Below, piece after piece: positions 31,472 through 37,384 of a DNA stretch of 37,384 bases (within the stretch, counting starts at the first letter, position 1; every line of letters starts with the position of its first letter). The DNA lies in NCBI GenBank assembly GCA_016190485.1, contig JACPQN010000009.1, positions 1 through 37,384 on the forward strand, given 5' to 3'. This DNA is from Chloroflexota bacterium (lineage in GTDB: Bacteria; Chloroflexota; Dehalococcoidia; SHYD01). The notes below the pieces were generated by a model that saw nothing but the letters and a program-made list of their open reading frames with translations, was not told the DNA's origin and did not search any database. Made by a program: the position numbers and the translations under genes.

Positions 31472-32482
31472 TTGACCGCCACGGCTTCCATTTCCAAGCG
31501 AAATCGGCCAGCACGGCTGGTTGATGGAATCCTGATTCTGGTGGTGCTCTTAGTAGCTTGGCTGGTATTTCGTGAAGTCTTCCACATTGGCGGCTTGGAG
31601 AGAGGGCTAGATGAGGCAAGCCACCAGGTAGCCTTTGTCATCACTGCCTCAGAATTGGCCCAGGGCGATTGGCGGGTTGGCACCGTGGTTCTGAACGGCT
31701 CGGGCACGGTCTATGAAGCGAGCATGGTGAATCAAGGTGGCCAAGAGCTGTTCAAGCTGAGGATGAATGCCAGCACGGGGAAACTCCTGGGCACGGGCGA
31801 AAAGCCACCGACCCAAGGCGCTACAGCGCTGCCCGCTGGGGAGGTCAAACGGTCACTGGAGACGCTTCTGGGTGACCTCACCCCAGGACGATCCCGACAG
31901 AAAGGCAAAGAGCCTTTCTTCGACGTACCTCTTATCTACCAAGGGAGCGAGGTAGCCAGTCTCAAAGTGGACCCCGCCAGTCGCAAGGTTATCCCTAAGG
32001 GTCAGAGAGTTGCAGGCGACCAGAAGGGCGAGGAAAAGGAGGGCAAAGGGAAGATTATTCCCAAGAACCTGATAGAGCCTCTCGGCTGGGGCTCCGCCCT
32101 TATCATGATCGTCAGCTCCCTCTATTACTCCTGGAAGCGTTCCCTATACAGCCCTCTTCGTGCTGCCAGTGGTGAGGCCAAGGCGAGAGTCATTGCCGGG
32201 CTGCGCAGAACGCTGTGGTGGCACATGGCCTTCGGCACGCTGGCGGTGGCCATAGCTATTCTCCACGTGCTCAACTTCACCGCCAAGATCCAGCTATCGG
32301 TCAGTTGGCTGACGCTAGCTATGGCCCTAACTGTTGCCCTCAGTGGCGCCTTCGGCCGGTTTGTGGCTCGGTCTGAGGCAATGCGCCGCAACTGGCGCCG
32401 CTTCCACGTCCCCTATACCATCTTGTTCTTCGTCGTCCTCTTCATCCATATATTGGAAAGGACAGGAGTTCTAAGGGATTGA
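31472..32482 (+). CDS. membrane protein with PepSY-like periplasmic region and four helix histidines
   Basis: The 336-residue protein has a first membrane helix (about 17-36), then a soluble region of about 150 residues. That region holds two repeats resembling PepSY units (KLRMNASTGKLLG and SLKVDPASRKVI). A second helix follows at about 205-221. A C-terminal set of three or more helices carries histidines in WWHMAFG, ILHVLNF, RFHVPYT and FIHIL. Paired histidines in a four-helix bundle suggest heme b binding as in cytochrome b561/ferric-reductase-like proteins. I chose the TTG at 31472 since AAAGGAG lies 7 bp before it; the GTG at 31466 would be too close. Electron transfer across the membrane is inference. 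Confidence 0.72.
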   Translation: MTATASISKRNRPARLVDGILILVVLLVAWLVFREVFHIGGLERGLDEASHQVAFVITASELAQGDWRVGTVVLNGSGTVYEASMVNQGGQELFKLRMNASTGKLLGTGEKPPTQGATALPAGEVKRSLETLLGDLTPGRSRQKGKEPFFDVPLIYQGSEVASLKVDPASRKVIPKGQRVAGDQKGEEKEGKGKIIPKNLIEPLGWGSALIMIVSSLYYSWKRSLYSPLRAASGEAKARVIAGLRRTLWWHMAFGTLAVAIAILHVLNFTAKIQLSVSWLTLAMALTVALSGAFGRFVARSEAMRRNWRRFHVPYTILFFVVLFIHILERTGVLRD

Positions 32483-32536
32483 GAGGCTACAGGTATCTTC
32501 GTGCAGCGCGGTTGCATGCCACTGCGGGATTTTTCC

Positions 32537-32567
32537 CGTAGGGGCGGGTTTAAAACCCGCCCCTACG
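32537..32567. repeat. perfect 15-bp inverted repeat
   Basis: Arms CGTAGGGGCGGGTTT and AAACCCGCCCCTACG surround one central A. It sits 54 bp after the membrane protein gene. Such GTAGGGGCGGG palindromes are common interspersed elements in environmental bacterial genomes and could also act as a bidirectional terminator. No ORF is attached. Confidence 0.8.
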
Positions 32568-32702
32568 AAATTATCCTCCCCTTCTCGCTCATGGTTCGAC
32601 GTACCTCTTTAACTCGGTCCCAGTGGCTGGAGGGCTCATCCGTCAGCGCCGATGTATACACTATATCTAGTAACCATGTTCTAATCTAAAGCAACGCTGA
32701 GC

Positions 32703-32730
32703 TTGACAAAACCATATATTGTGGTAGACT
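32703..32730 (+). promoter_or_regulatory. strong promoter of the candidate small RNA
   Basis: A perfect TTGACA (32703-32708) with a 16-bp AT-rich spacer leads to TAGACT (32725-32730). Transcription should start at about 32737. No ribosome binding site with a usable ORF follows. Confidence 0.65.
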
Positions 32731-32736
32731 AATAGT

Positions 32737-33017
32737 AAAGAGCGAAAGCTCCCGCGCCGGCGCCGGCTCAGATAACGGTCAGGAGGTGCAGCGCCTAAGG
32801 AATGTGCGCTTGGAACGCAGCTCGCTGCGGCGGGCAGAAGGGTCTACGGTCCCGATAGCTAGCTTTTCCCCCATGCCTTCGGGCGGGGCCATCCGGACAG
32901 GAGTCTAGGAAGTACGGGGCCAAGGACCGAAGGGTAGGAGTGCGGAGGCGGTGCGGTAAGTGAATACGGGTTGCTCCTAGGCCCCCAGGACTGGAAGAGT
33001 CGGGGGCCTAGGTATTT
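32737..33017 (+). ncRNA. candidate structured small RNA of unknown class, about 280 nt
   Basis: The stretch starts just after a strong promoter and ends in a terminator, contains no plausible ORF, and is rich in stable hairpins. GAGC-GAAA-GCTC (32740-32751) is a 4-bp stem with a GNRA tetraloop. CGCAG-CTCG-CTGCG lies at about 32817-32830. GCC-TTCG-GGC at about 32876-32885 carries a UUCG tetraloop inside a CCCC/GGGG stem. TAGGAG (32936-32941) can pair with CTCCTA (32974-32979), and this overlaps the terminator arm. It lacks the conserved sequences of RNase P, SRP RNA, tmRNA and the common riboswitches. It converges on the sufU gene, so it does not lead an mRNA. Function unknown. Confidence 0.55.
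32976..33017 (+). terminator. intrinsic terminator of the candidate small RNA
   Basis: CCTAGGCCCCC (32976-32986) and GGGGGCCTAGG (33002-33012) form a perfect 11-bp stem, with an inner GACT/AGTC helix, followed by TATTTT on the plus strand. On the minus strand no T-run follows. It overlaps the last codon of sufU (stop at 33008-33010). Confidence 0.8.
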
Positions 33018-33487
33018 TCGTCTTCCTTGATCACCAGCCGGCCTCCCCGCAGGCCGGCCCGGTACTCCTTGATGGCCTCTTGCAGGGTGTTCCAGCCCAG
33101 GGTGGCGCACTTGATGCGCACGGGAAACATACGGACGCCCTCCAGCACCTCCAGGTCCCCCAGGCTATCGGGCTGGTCATTGCCCTTGGTCATGAAGTCC
33201 CGGAAGCGCCGGGCGGTCGCCTCCGCCTCCTCCAGGGTCTTGCCTTTGATGGCCTCGGTCATCATGGAAGCGGAGGCCTGGCTGATGGCGCAGCCCTTGC
33301 CCTGGAGCCCCACGGACTCGATCAGCCCATCGGCCATCTTGAGCTGCAGCGTGATCTGGTCGCCGCAGACGGGGTTATACCCCTCCGTGGCCACGCTTGG
33401 TGACTCCAGAGAGTCGTTGTTGCGGGGGTTCTGGTAGTGGTCGAGGATGACCTCTTTATAGAGGGCGTCCAGCGCGTCCAGCGACAC
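33008..33487 (-). CDS. sufU: SufU-type iron-sulfur assembly/sulfur-transfer protein
   Basis: The 159-residue protein belongs to the IscU/SufU family and takes sulfur from the SufS persulfide for cluster assembly. The three conserved cysteines are in NPVCGD, GKGCAISQASASMM and IKCATLGW. The insertion of about 20 residues before the third cysteine (RRFRDFMTKGNDQPDSLGDL) is the SufU hallmark, and the active-site aspartate of CGD is present. The GTG at 33487 gives the usual VSLDALDALYKEVILDHY start and overlaps sufS by 32 bp. Last gene of the suf cluster; its stop lies inside a terminator that serves the opposite strand. Confidence 0.93.
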   Translation of the reverse strand: MSLDALDALYKEVILDHYQNPRNNDSLESPSVATEGYNPVCGDQITLQLKMADGLIESVGLQGKGCAISQASASMMTEAIKGKTLEEAEATARRFRDFMTKGNDQPDSLGDLEVLEGVRMFPVRIKCATLGWNTLQEAIKEYRAGLRGGRLVIKEDENT

Positions 33488-34709
33488 GGGTAAAGAACTC
33501 CTGAGTTTGGTGAAGGGCCGCCACCAGGGCGTCGATCTCCTGGGCGGTGGTGTAGACGTAGAAGCTGGCCCGGGCGGTGGAGCCGATGCCCAGCCGCCGG
33601 TGGAGGGGCTGCGCACAGTGGTGGCCCGCCCGCACCGCGATCCCGTACTGATCCAGGGCTGTGCCCACGTCGTGGGGGTGGACTTCCTTGAGGTTGAAGG
33701 CTACCACGCCGCCCCGGTCCTCCGCGGCCCGGGGGCCGTAGATGGTGATGCCAGGGACCTCCTGGAGGCGGGAGAGGGCGTAGGCGGTGATCTCCAGCTC
33801 GTGGGCACGCACCGGGGCCATGCCCAGGGCTTCCAGGTAGTCCAGGGCGGCCACCCAGGCGATGGCGTCGGCGATGTTGGGGGTGCCCGCCTCGAAGCGC
33901 CAGGGAACCTCGTTCCAGGTGCTGCGCTCCAGTTGCACCTCCCGGATCATCTCGCCGCCGCCCATGAACGGCTCCATGGCCTCCAGCAGCTCCTCCCTGG
34001 CGTAGAGCGCGCCGATGCCAGTGGGGCCCAGCATCTTGTGGCCGGAGAAGGCCAGGAAATCGCACGCCAGCTCCTGCACCCGCACGGGCAGGTGAGGCAC
34101 GCTCTGGGCGCCGTCCACCAGCACCAGCGCGCCGTAGCTATGGGCGGCCCGGGCCATGGCCACCACGGGATTCACGGTCCCCAGCACGTTAGACATGTGA
34201 GTCAGCGCCACCAGCCTTGTGCGAGGGCCCAGCAGCTTGTGGAAGGCCTCCAGGTCCAGGCAGCCGTCCTCGGTGATGTCCACGGAGCGCAGTGCAGCGC
34301 CCGTGTCCTGGGCCATGAGCTGCCAGGGCACCAGGTTGCTGTGGTGCTCCATGACGGTGAGGACCACCTCGTCGCCCGGCCTCAGGGTGCGGCGGCCCCA
34401 GGCGTAGGCCACCAGGTTGATGGCCTCGGTGGTGTTGCGGGTGAACACAACGGAGCGTGGGCTGGCCGCGCCGATGAAATCGGCCACCCGCCGGCGGGCG
34501 TCCTCGTAGGCGGCCGTGGCCTCCTCCGCCAGGGTGTGGATGCCCCGGTGCACGTTGGCGTTATAGCGGCTGTAGTAGTCGGCCAGCGCGTCGATGACGG
34601 CCTGGGGCTTCTGGGAGGTAGCAGCGCTATCCAGGTAGACCAGGGGACGGCCGTGGACCTGGCGCTCCAGGATGGGGAAGTCTTTGCGAACCACTTGGAC
34701 GTCGTACAT
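33456..34709 (-). CDS. sufS: cysteine desulfurase SufS
   Basis: The 417-residue PLP enzyme removes sulfur from L-cysteine for iron-sulfur cluster assembly. It is a class II (SufS/CsdA-type) desulfurase. H122 (TVMEHHSN) and D199 (VDGAQS) contact PLP; K225 (FSGHKMLGPTG) forms the Schiff base. C365 (RAGHHCAQPLH) lies in the short lobe loop that carries the persulfide. Length is normal. The ATG at 34709 lies 2 bp beyond the stop of the STAS-like gene, so the two are tightly packed. SufU follows with overlap. The partner scaffold genes sufB and sufC are not in the window. Confidence 0.95.
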   Translation of the reverse strand: MYDVQVVRKDFPILERQVHGRPLVYLDSAATSQKPQAVIDALADYYSRYNANVHRGIHTLAEEATAAYEDARRRVADFIGAASPRSVVFTRNTTEAINLVAYAWGRRTLRPGDEVVLTVMEHHSNLVPWQLMAQDTGAALRSVDITEDGCLDLEAFHKLLGPRTRLVALTHMSNVLGTVNPVVAMARAAHSYGALVLVDGAQSVPHLPVRVQELACDFLAFSGHKMLGPTGIGALYAREELLEAMEPFMGGGEMIREVQLERSTWNEVPWRFEAGTPNIADAIAWVAALDYLEALGMAPVRAHELEITAYALSRLQEVPGITIYGPRAAEDRGGVVAFNLKEVHPHDVGTALDQYGIAVRAGHHCAQPLHRRLGIGSTARASFYVYTTAQEIDALVAALHQTQEFFTRVAGRAGRPL

Positions 34710-34710
34710 C

Positions 34711-35079
34711 TCAGCGAGGACCCCCTCCTGTTGTCGACAACTCGACCTCCCAGCATACGGGGGCTGTCTCGGTGATCTGAACTCCCCGCCCCCGGCCGAT
34801 AGCCTGGAAAGTGTCACGGGCGCTGGCGGGAGGGTGCAAGAATCGAACCGTGTTGCGGCCTCCGTTCTTCAGTTCTCCGAGCGCGGCAACTAACTCGTCG
34901 AAGAACGATGGGCTTGCCGCCTGCACTCCGGAAAAATCTAGCGCCAGAGCGAAGGGCTCATCGGCGCGGGCACTCTCCACGCGCTCCCGTAGAGCGGAGC
35001 CAATGCGTCTGGCGGCTCCTCGACTTACCAGGGCGCGTTGGCCTACAAGGTCAAAGGTATCTACTTCTATTTCTATCAT
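34711..35079 (-). CDS. STAS-like (DUF4325-type) domain protein
   Basis: The 122-residue protein begins MIEIEVDTFDLVGQRALVSRG and has the signature DFSGVQAASPSFFDELVAALGEL (about 49-71). This is the STAS-like fold called DUF4325, known as a partner of GHKL ATPases in small signalling modules that resemble anti-sigma/anti-anti-sigma pairs. The ATG at 35079 overlaps, as ATGA, the end of the frameshifted ATPase gene upstream. It ends 2 bp before the sufS start. Codon use is less GC-biased than in sufS and sufD, which suggests separate origin. With its ATPase partner broken it may be non-functional or have been co-opted. Confidence 0.7.
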   Translation of the reverse strand: MIEIEVDTFDLVGQRALVSRGAARRIGSALRERVESARADEPFALALDFSGVQAASPSFFDELVAALGELKNGGRNTVRFLHPPASARDTFQAIGRGRGVQITETAPVCWEVELSTTGGGPR

Positions 35080-35420
35080 GTCCGTATGGACGCGAAGGCA
35101 AGAGTCCCCGGAAAGAGGGTGCCTCTGCACACTTCTCGTTCAAGTTCCTCCGTTTGACTAACGATCCCCAGGCCGGAATGAATGAGTAGGTGTCTGGCCT
35201 GGCTGTCGTATTCCCTCAGCTACCCAGGAGAGTCCAATTCCTCTGGTAGGGTCTCCGGTACCACCAACACGCTCTTGCAGAGCAAGCTCAATGGCAGTCC
35301 AATCATAATACGCCCTACCACGCAGCGCGGGGTTCCCTTCAAGGGATCTTCGGATTCCGATGCCGCCGTCCGCAACTGCGACTATGAACCGCGGGTTCTG
35401 TTGGCTTGAAGACCCAAGGC
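35077..35420 (-). pseudogene. truncated, frameshifted GHKL-type ATPase
   Basis: Two frames together give RFIVAVADGGIGIRRSLEGN, later DWTAIELALQERVGG-TGDPTRGIGLSWVAEG, and after a shift RHLLIHSGLGIV and FPGTLAFASIRT. The N2-like DGGIGI, the GTGDPTRGIGL and the final FPGT strand are those of the histidine-kinase/anti-sigma ATPase fold. One extra C in CAGCCAGGCC near 35206 would restore the frame. The N-terminal half (N1 box) is missing, cut off at the end of the Rieske gene. The stop overlaps the STAS-like start by 4 bp, so they once formed a two-gene unit. Confidence 0.65.
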
Positions 35421-35426
35421 GTAGAA

Positions 35427-35741
35427 TCAGTATTCGAGCGCCACCTTGATCTCCGATCCTTCCACCCGCACCTGGTAGGTCCTGATGCCCACCACGGCGG
35501 GGAAGGACCGCACACCCCCGGTGCGCAGGTCGAAGCGCGCCCCGTGGCGGGGACACTCCACCTCGTAGCCGTCCACTTCGCCGTCGCCCAGGGGGCCGCC
35601 GTCGTGGCTGCACACGTCCTCAATGGCGAGGATGGCGCCGTCCACCTTGGCCAGCGCCAGGTGCCGGTCACCCACAAAGAAGGTCCTGATGGTCCCCTCG
35701 GGTATGTCTTGCACGTGCGCCACCGTCACCAGCTCCGCCAC
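35427..35741 (-). CDS. Rieske-type ferredoxin of the suf cluster
   Basis: The 104-residue protein is a Rieske [2Fe-2S] protein with both ligand boxes: CSHDGGPLGDG (about 44-54) and CPRHGARFDLRTG (about 63-75), giving two cysteines and two histidines. It resembles small soluble Rieske ferredoxins often placed between sufD and sufS. A role as electron donor for cluster assembly or as a general carrier is likely but not proved. The start GTG at 35741 is 2 bp after the sufD stop. The following gene on this strand is the broken ATPase, an insertion in the suf order. Confidence 0.9.
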   Translation of the reverse strand: MAELVTVAHVQDIPEGTIRTFFVGDRHLALAKVDGAILAIEDVCSHDGGPLGDGEVDGYEVECPRHGARFDLRTGGVRSFPAVVGIRTYQVRVEGSEIKVALEY

Positions 35742-35743
35742 TG

Positions 35744-37111
35744 CTAGCCTGCGGCGCCCTTTGGCAGGCTCAGGACAACGCCCGGCGCGGGCTGGGCCAG
35801 CTTGGCGCTCACCTGGGAGCGCAGCCGGTCCTGGACGCCCGGCAGCGGCACCTCGCCGATGACGGCCTCGAAGAAGCCCGTGACGATCAGCGCCTCCGCC
35901 TCGCTGCGGGAGAGGCCCCGGCACATGAGGTAGAAGAGCTGCTCCTCGTCCACCTGGCCCACCGTCGCGCCGTGGCTACAGCGGTTGATGTCGCTGGCTT
36001 CGATCTCCAGCACGGGCACCGAGTCGGCCTTGGCGCCCCGGTCCAGCAGCAGGTTGCGGTTGGCCTGGTTGGCGCTGGTGCGCACCGCCCCTTTGCGCAC
36101 TTTCACCACACCTTCGTAGGCGGCGCTGGCCCGGTGCTTCAGCGCGCCCTTGAAGAGCAGGTCGCTGACGCCGGAGGGAGCGGCATGGTCTTGCAGGGTG
36201 CGGAACTCGAAATGCTGGTTGGCGGCGCCGAAGTAGATCCCCCGTAATTGAGCCTCTGCCCCCGGGCCCTCCATGGCCGCCTCCAGGTGCACCCGGGAGA
36301 CCCGCCCGCCGAAGCTGGCCAGCACCGGGCGGAAGGCGCTGTTACGCCCCAGGCTGGCCCGGACCATGGAGAAGTCCCATAGCTCCTCGCCCCAGTCCTG
36401 GAGGGCCAGGTAGCGGAGCTGCGCCCCCTCCAGGAGAAAGATATCGGTGACGCCGCAGGCCAGGGCCGTGCCGCCGTGGCCCGCCGAGGCGCTGTCGTCC
36501 ACGAAGGTCACGCTGCTGCCCGGCGCCAGCACCATAAGGGTGCGGGGGAGGATGCCACCGGCTTCGCCCTCCAGCCAGCGGGTGCTGACCAGGGGCGTTG
36601 GGATCGCTACTCCTGCGGGCACGTAGAGGAAGCTGCCACCGCTCCAGAAGGCGCCGTTGAGGGCCGCGAACTTGCTGCAGGTGGGGAGCACCCCCTGCGC
36701 CAGCAGGTAGGGCTCCACCAGCTCTGGGCGCTCTCGCAGGGCCTGCTCCAGGCTGGTGAACACGACGCCCCGCTGCTGCCATTCATCCGCCAGCTCTGCC
36801 GCCACCGGCTGGGAGTTGGCCTGAGCCACCAGGCCAGCGCGTGCTCCCAGGGCCTCCAAATGGTCTCGGGTCTGCTGCGGCAGGCCGGCCGCGGGGAGGT
36901 AGGCGGAGATGGCCTCGAGCCGAAGGGCCGAGAGGTCGGTGCGGCGCCAGGCCTCGTCCGTCCGGGCGGGCATCGGGGTATCCTCGTAGACACGCCAGGC
37001 CTCCCGGCGGCGCTCCCGGGCCCAGTGTGGCTCTCCCAGGGCGTGGGAGATAGCCTCGGCGCCCTCCCGGGTGAAGCCCGGGGCTGTGATGGTGTCAAGT
37101 TTCTGGGTCAC
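35744..37111 (-). CDS. sufD: SufD-like Fe-S assembly scaffold component
   Basis: The 455-residue protein belongs to the SufB/SufD family, part of the SufBCD scaffold that builds iron-sulfur clusters. It has the N-terminal helical domain (EAWRVYEDTPMPARTDEAWRR), the right-handed beta-helix (about 150-370) and the C-terminal conserved DINRCSHGATVGQVDEEQLFYLMCRGLSRSEAEALIVTGFF. It is SufD rather than SufB by length and by the lack of the SufB N-terminal cysteine region. I use the GTG at 37111 because GAGGAAA lies 8 bp before it; a GTG at 37132 is the alternative. The last residues (VVLSLPKGAAG) are encoded by an interspersed repeat. Confidence 0.92.
   Translation of the reverse strand: MTQKLDTITAPGFTREGAEAISHALGEPHWARERRREAWRVYEDTPMPARTDEAWRRTDLSALRLEAISAYLPAAGLPQQTRDHLEALGARAGLVAQANSQPVAAELADEWQQRGVVFTSLEQALRERPELVEPYLLAQGVLPTCSKFAALNGAFWSGGSFLYVPAGVAIPTPLVSTRWLEGEAGGILPRTLMVLAPGSSVTFVDDSASAGHGGTALACGVTDIFLLEGAQLRYLALQDWGEELWDFSMVRASLGRNSAFRPVLASFGGRVSRVHLEAAMEGPGAEAQLRGIYFGAANQHFEFRTLQDHAAPSGVSDLLFKGALKHRASAAYEGVVKVRKGAVRTSANQANRNLLLDRGAKADSVPVLEIEASDINRCSHGATVGQVDEEQLFYLMCRGLSRSEAEALIVTGFFEAVIGEVPLPGVQDRLRSQVSAKLAQPAPGVVLSLPKGAAG
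35758..35774. repeat. palindromic repeat core inside the 3' end of sufD
   Basis: CCTTTGGCAGGCTCAGG matches the repeat family core at all but one position (T for C). It encodes, on the minus strand, LSLPKG near the C-terminus of SufD. Confidence 0.7.
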
Positions 37112-37384
37112 TAGGGTTTCCTCAAGCTCCACAAGAATCCCGTGTCATGCTGAGCGCAGCGAAGCATCTCTGAGGCCCGACGCCGTCGGGATGCGGACCC
37201 TCTCTGTGGAGACTTGTTCCCCCTCTCGTTTGGTGGAGGCAACGCGCTGCCCTTTCTCCCTCCCCCTAAAAAGGGCATTCCCAAAGGCTTTGCCCAGGCG
37301 CCTTCCTGCCATCGCTCCCTCATCTCTGCCTGGGTTCGTGTGTTACTCTGTCCTGCTATCTCGCGTCCTGGACTCTCCTTGGAG
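37112..37384. other. non-coding stretch upstream of sufD with one repeat
   Basis: No gene is supported in this 273-bp end region. GTCATGCTGAGCGCAGCGAAG (37143 onward) is the start of a second kind of interspersed repeat (CTGAGC-GCAGCGAAG type) common in related genomes. A sufD promoter should lie here; no clear boxes were found by eye. Confidence 0.5.

Noticed and set aside
32737-33017. RNase P, SRP RNA or tmRNA identity for the small RNA
   Set aside because: GGTGCGGTAAG at 32950 resembles part of RNase P, but the obligatory GAGGAAAGTCC region and the ACAGAA/GGCTTAT end are absent. The SRP GGAA loop and tmRNA ends are also absent.
33507-34775. Plus-strand ORF of 422 codons opposite sufS
   Set aside because: Antisense shadow of sufS with typical His/Gln/Gly-rich composition.
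1-37384. CRISPR array
   Set aside because: No regularly spaced direct repeats with unique spacers were seen; the repeats present are irregularly placed palindromes.

Overview
The window is GC-rich, gene-dense bacterial chromosome of about 37 kb, with many GTG starts, 4-bp gene overlaps and GGAGG-type ribosome binding sites. Small-RNA identity elements and gene content are bacterial. A family of short palindromic repeats with core CCTTCGRCARGCTCAGG / CCTGAGCYTGYCGAAGG lies between genes. That repeat family, together with the gene repertoire (Cox/Xdh-type molybdenum hydroxylases, a SufD-Rieske-SufS-SufU cluster, an LsrF-like aldolase), is what I would expect of a Chloroflexota (Dehalococcoidia-like) genome. 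This placement is inference; no rRNA or marker protein is present to confirm it.

Layout, left to right. 1-2415 (minus): a flavoprotein of the SdhA/FrdA superfamily, a stand-alone SdhB-like [2Fe-2S] domain and the 5' part of a CoxM-like FAD subunit. 2691-3929 (minus): a membrane diguanylate cyclase. 3980-4616: two small unknown genes whose starts overlap head to head. 4689-8912 (minus): a compact phage-type packaging island (small membrane proteins, a terminase-associated protein, large terminase, a Cys/HTH protein, portal) with no capsid or tail genes. 9287-12810 (minus): a cation exchanger-like protein, an M20 peptidase and a class III nucleotide cyclase. 13251-16231 (plus): an LsrF-like aldolase, a zinc alcohol dehydrogenase and a HIT protein. 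16243-18358: an ABC-permease relic, a small leader ORF, then ribD-ribE. 18472-21905 (minus): a metallo-beta-lactamase-fold enzyme, a relic transposase on the opposite strand, a CBS protein, a membrane protein and an M23 peptidase.

22034-25929 (minus) is a tight five-gene operon: a branched-chain-aminotransferase-like enzyme, alanine dehydrogenase, Nudix, GNAT and phosphoesterase. 26183-30702 is a split molybdenum hydroxylase locus: the large subunit reads left, while an aspartic-protease-like protein, the [2Fe-2S] subunit, the FAD subunit and CoxG read right. 30850-32482 (plus) holds a small basic protein, tRNA-Ala(CGC) with a terminator, and a PepSY/heme-like membrane protein. 32703-33017 looks like a free-standing structured small RNA gene, with a promoter at its start and an intrinsic terminator at its end. 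33008-37111 (minus) is a suf cluster (sufD, Rieske ferredoxin, sufS, sufU). It is interrupted between the Rieske gene and sufS by a broken GHKL ATPase and an intact STAS-like (DUF4325-type) gene.

The most interesting items are the unassigned structured RNA at 32737-33017, the broken ATPase/STAS pair inside the suf operon, the capsid-less packaging island, and several enzymes with altered signature residues: DTD for DTG in the protease-like protein, a changed metal site in the phosphoesterase, and a lost EGxxxN motif in the aminotransferase.
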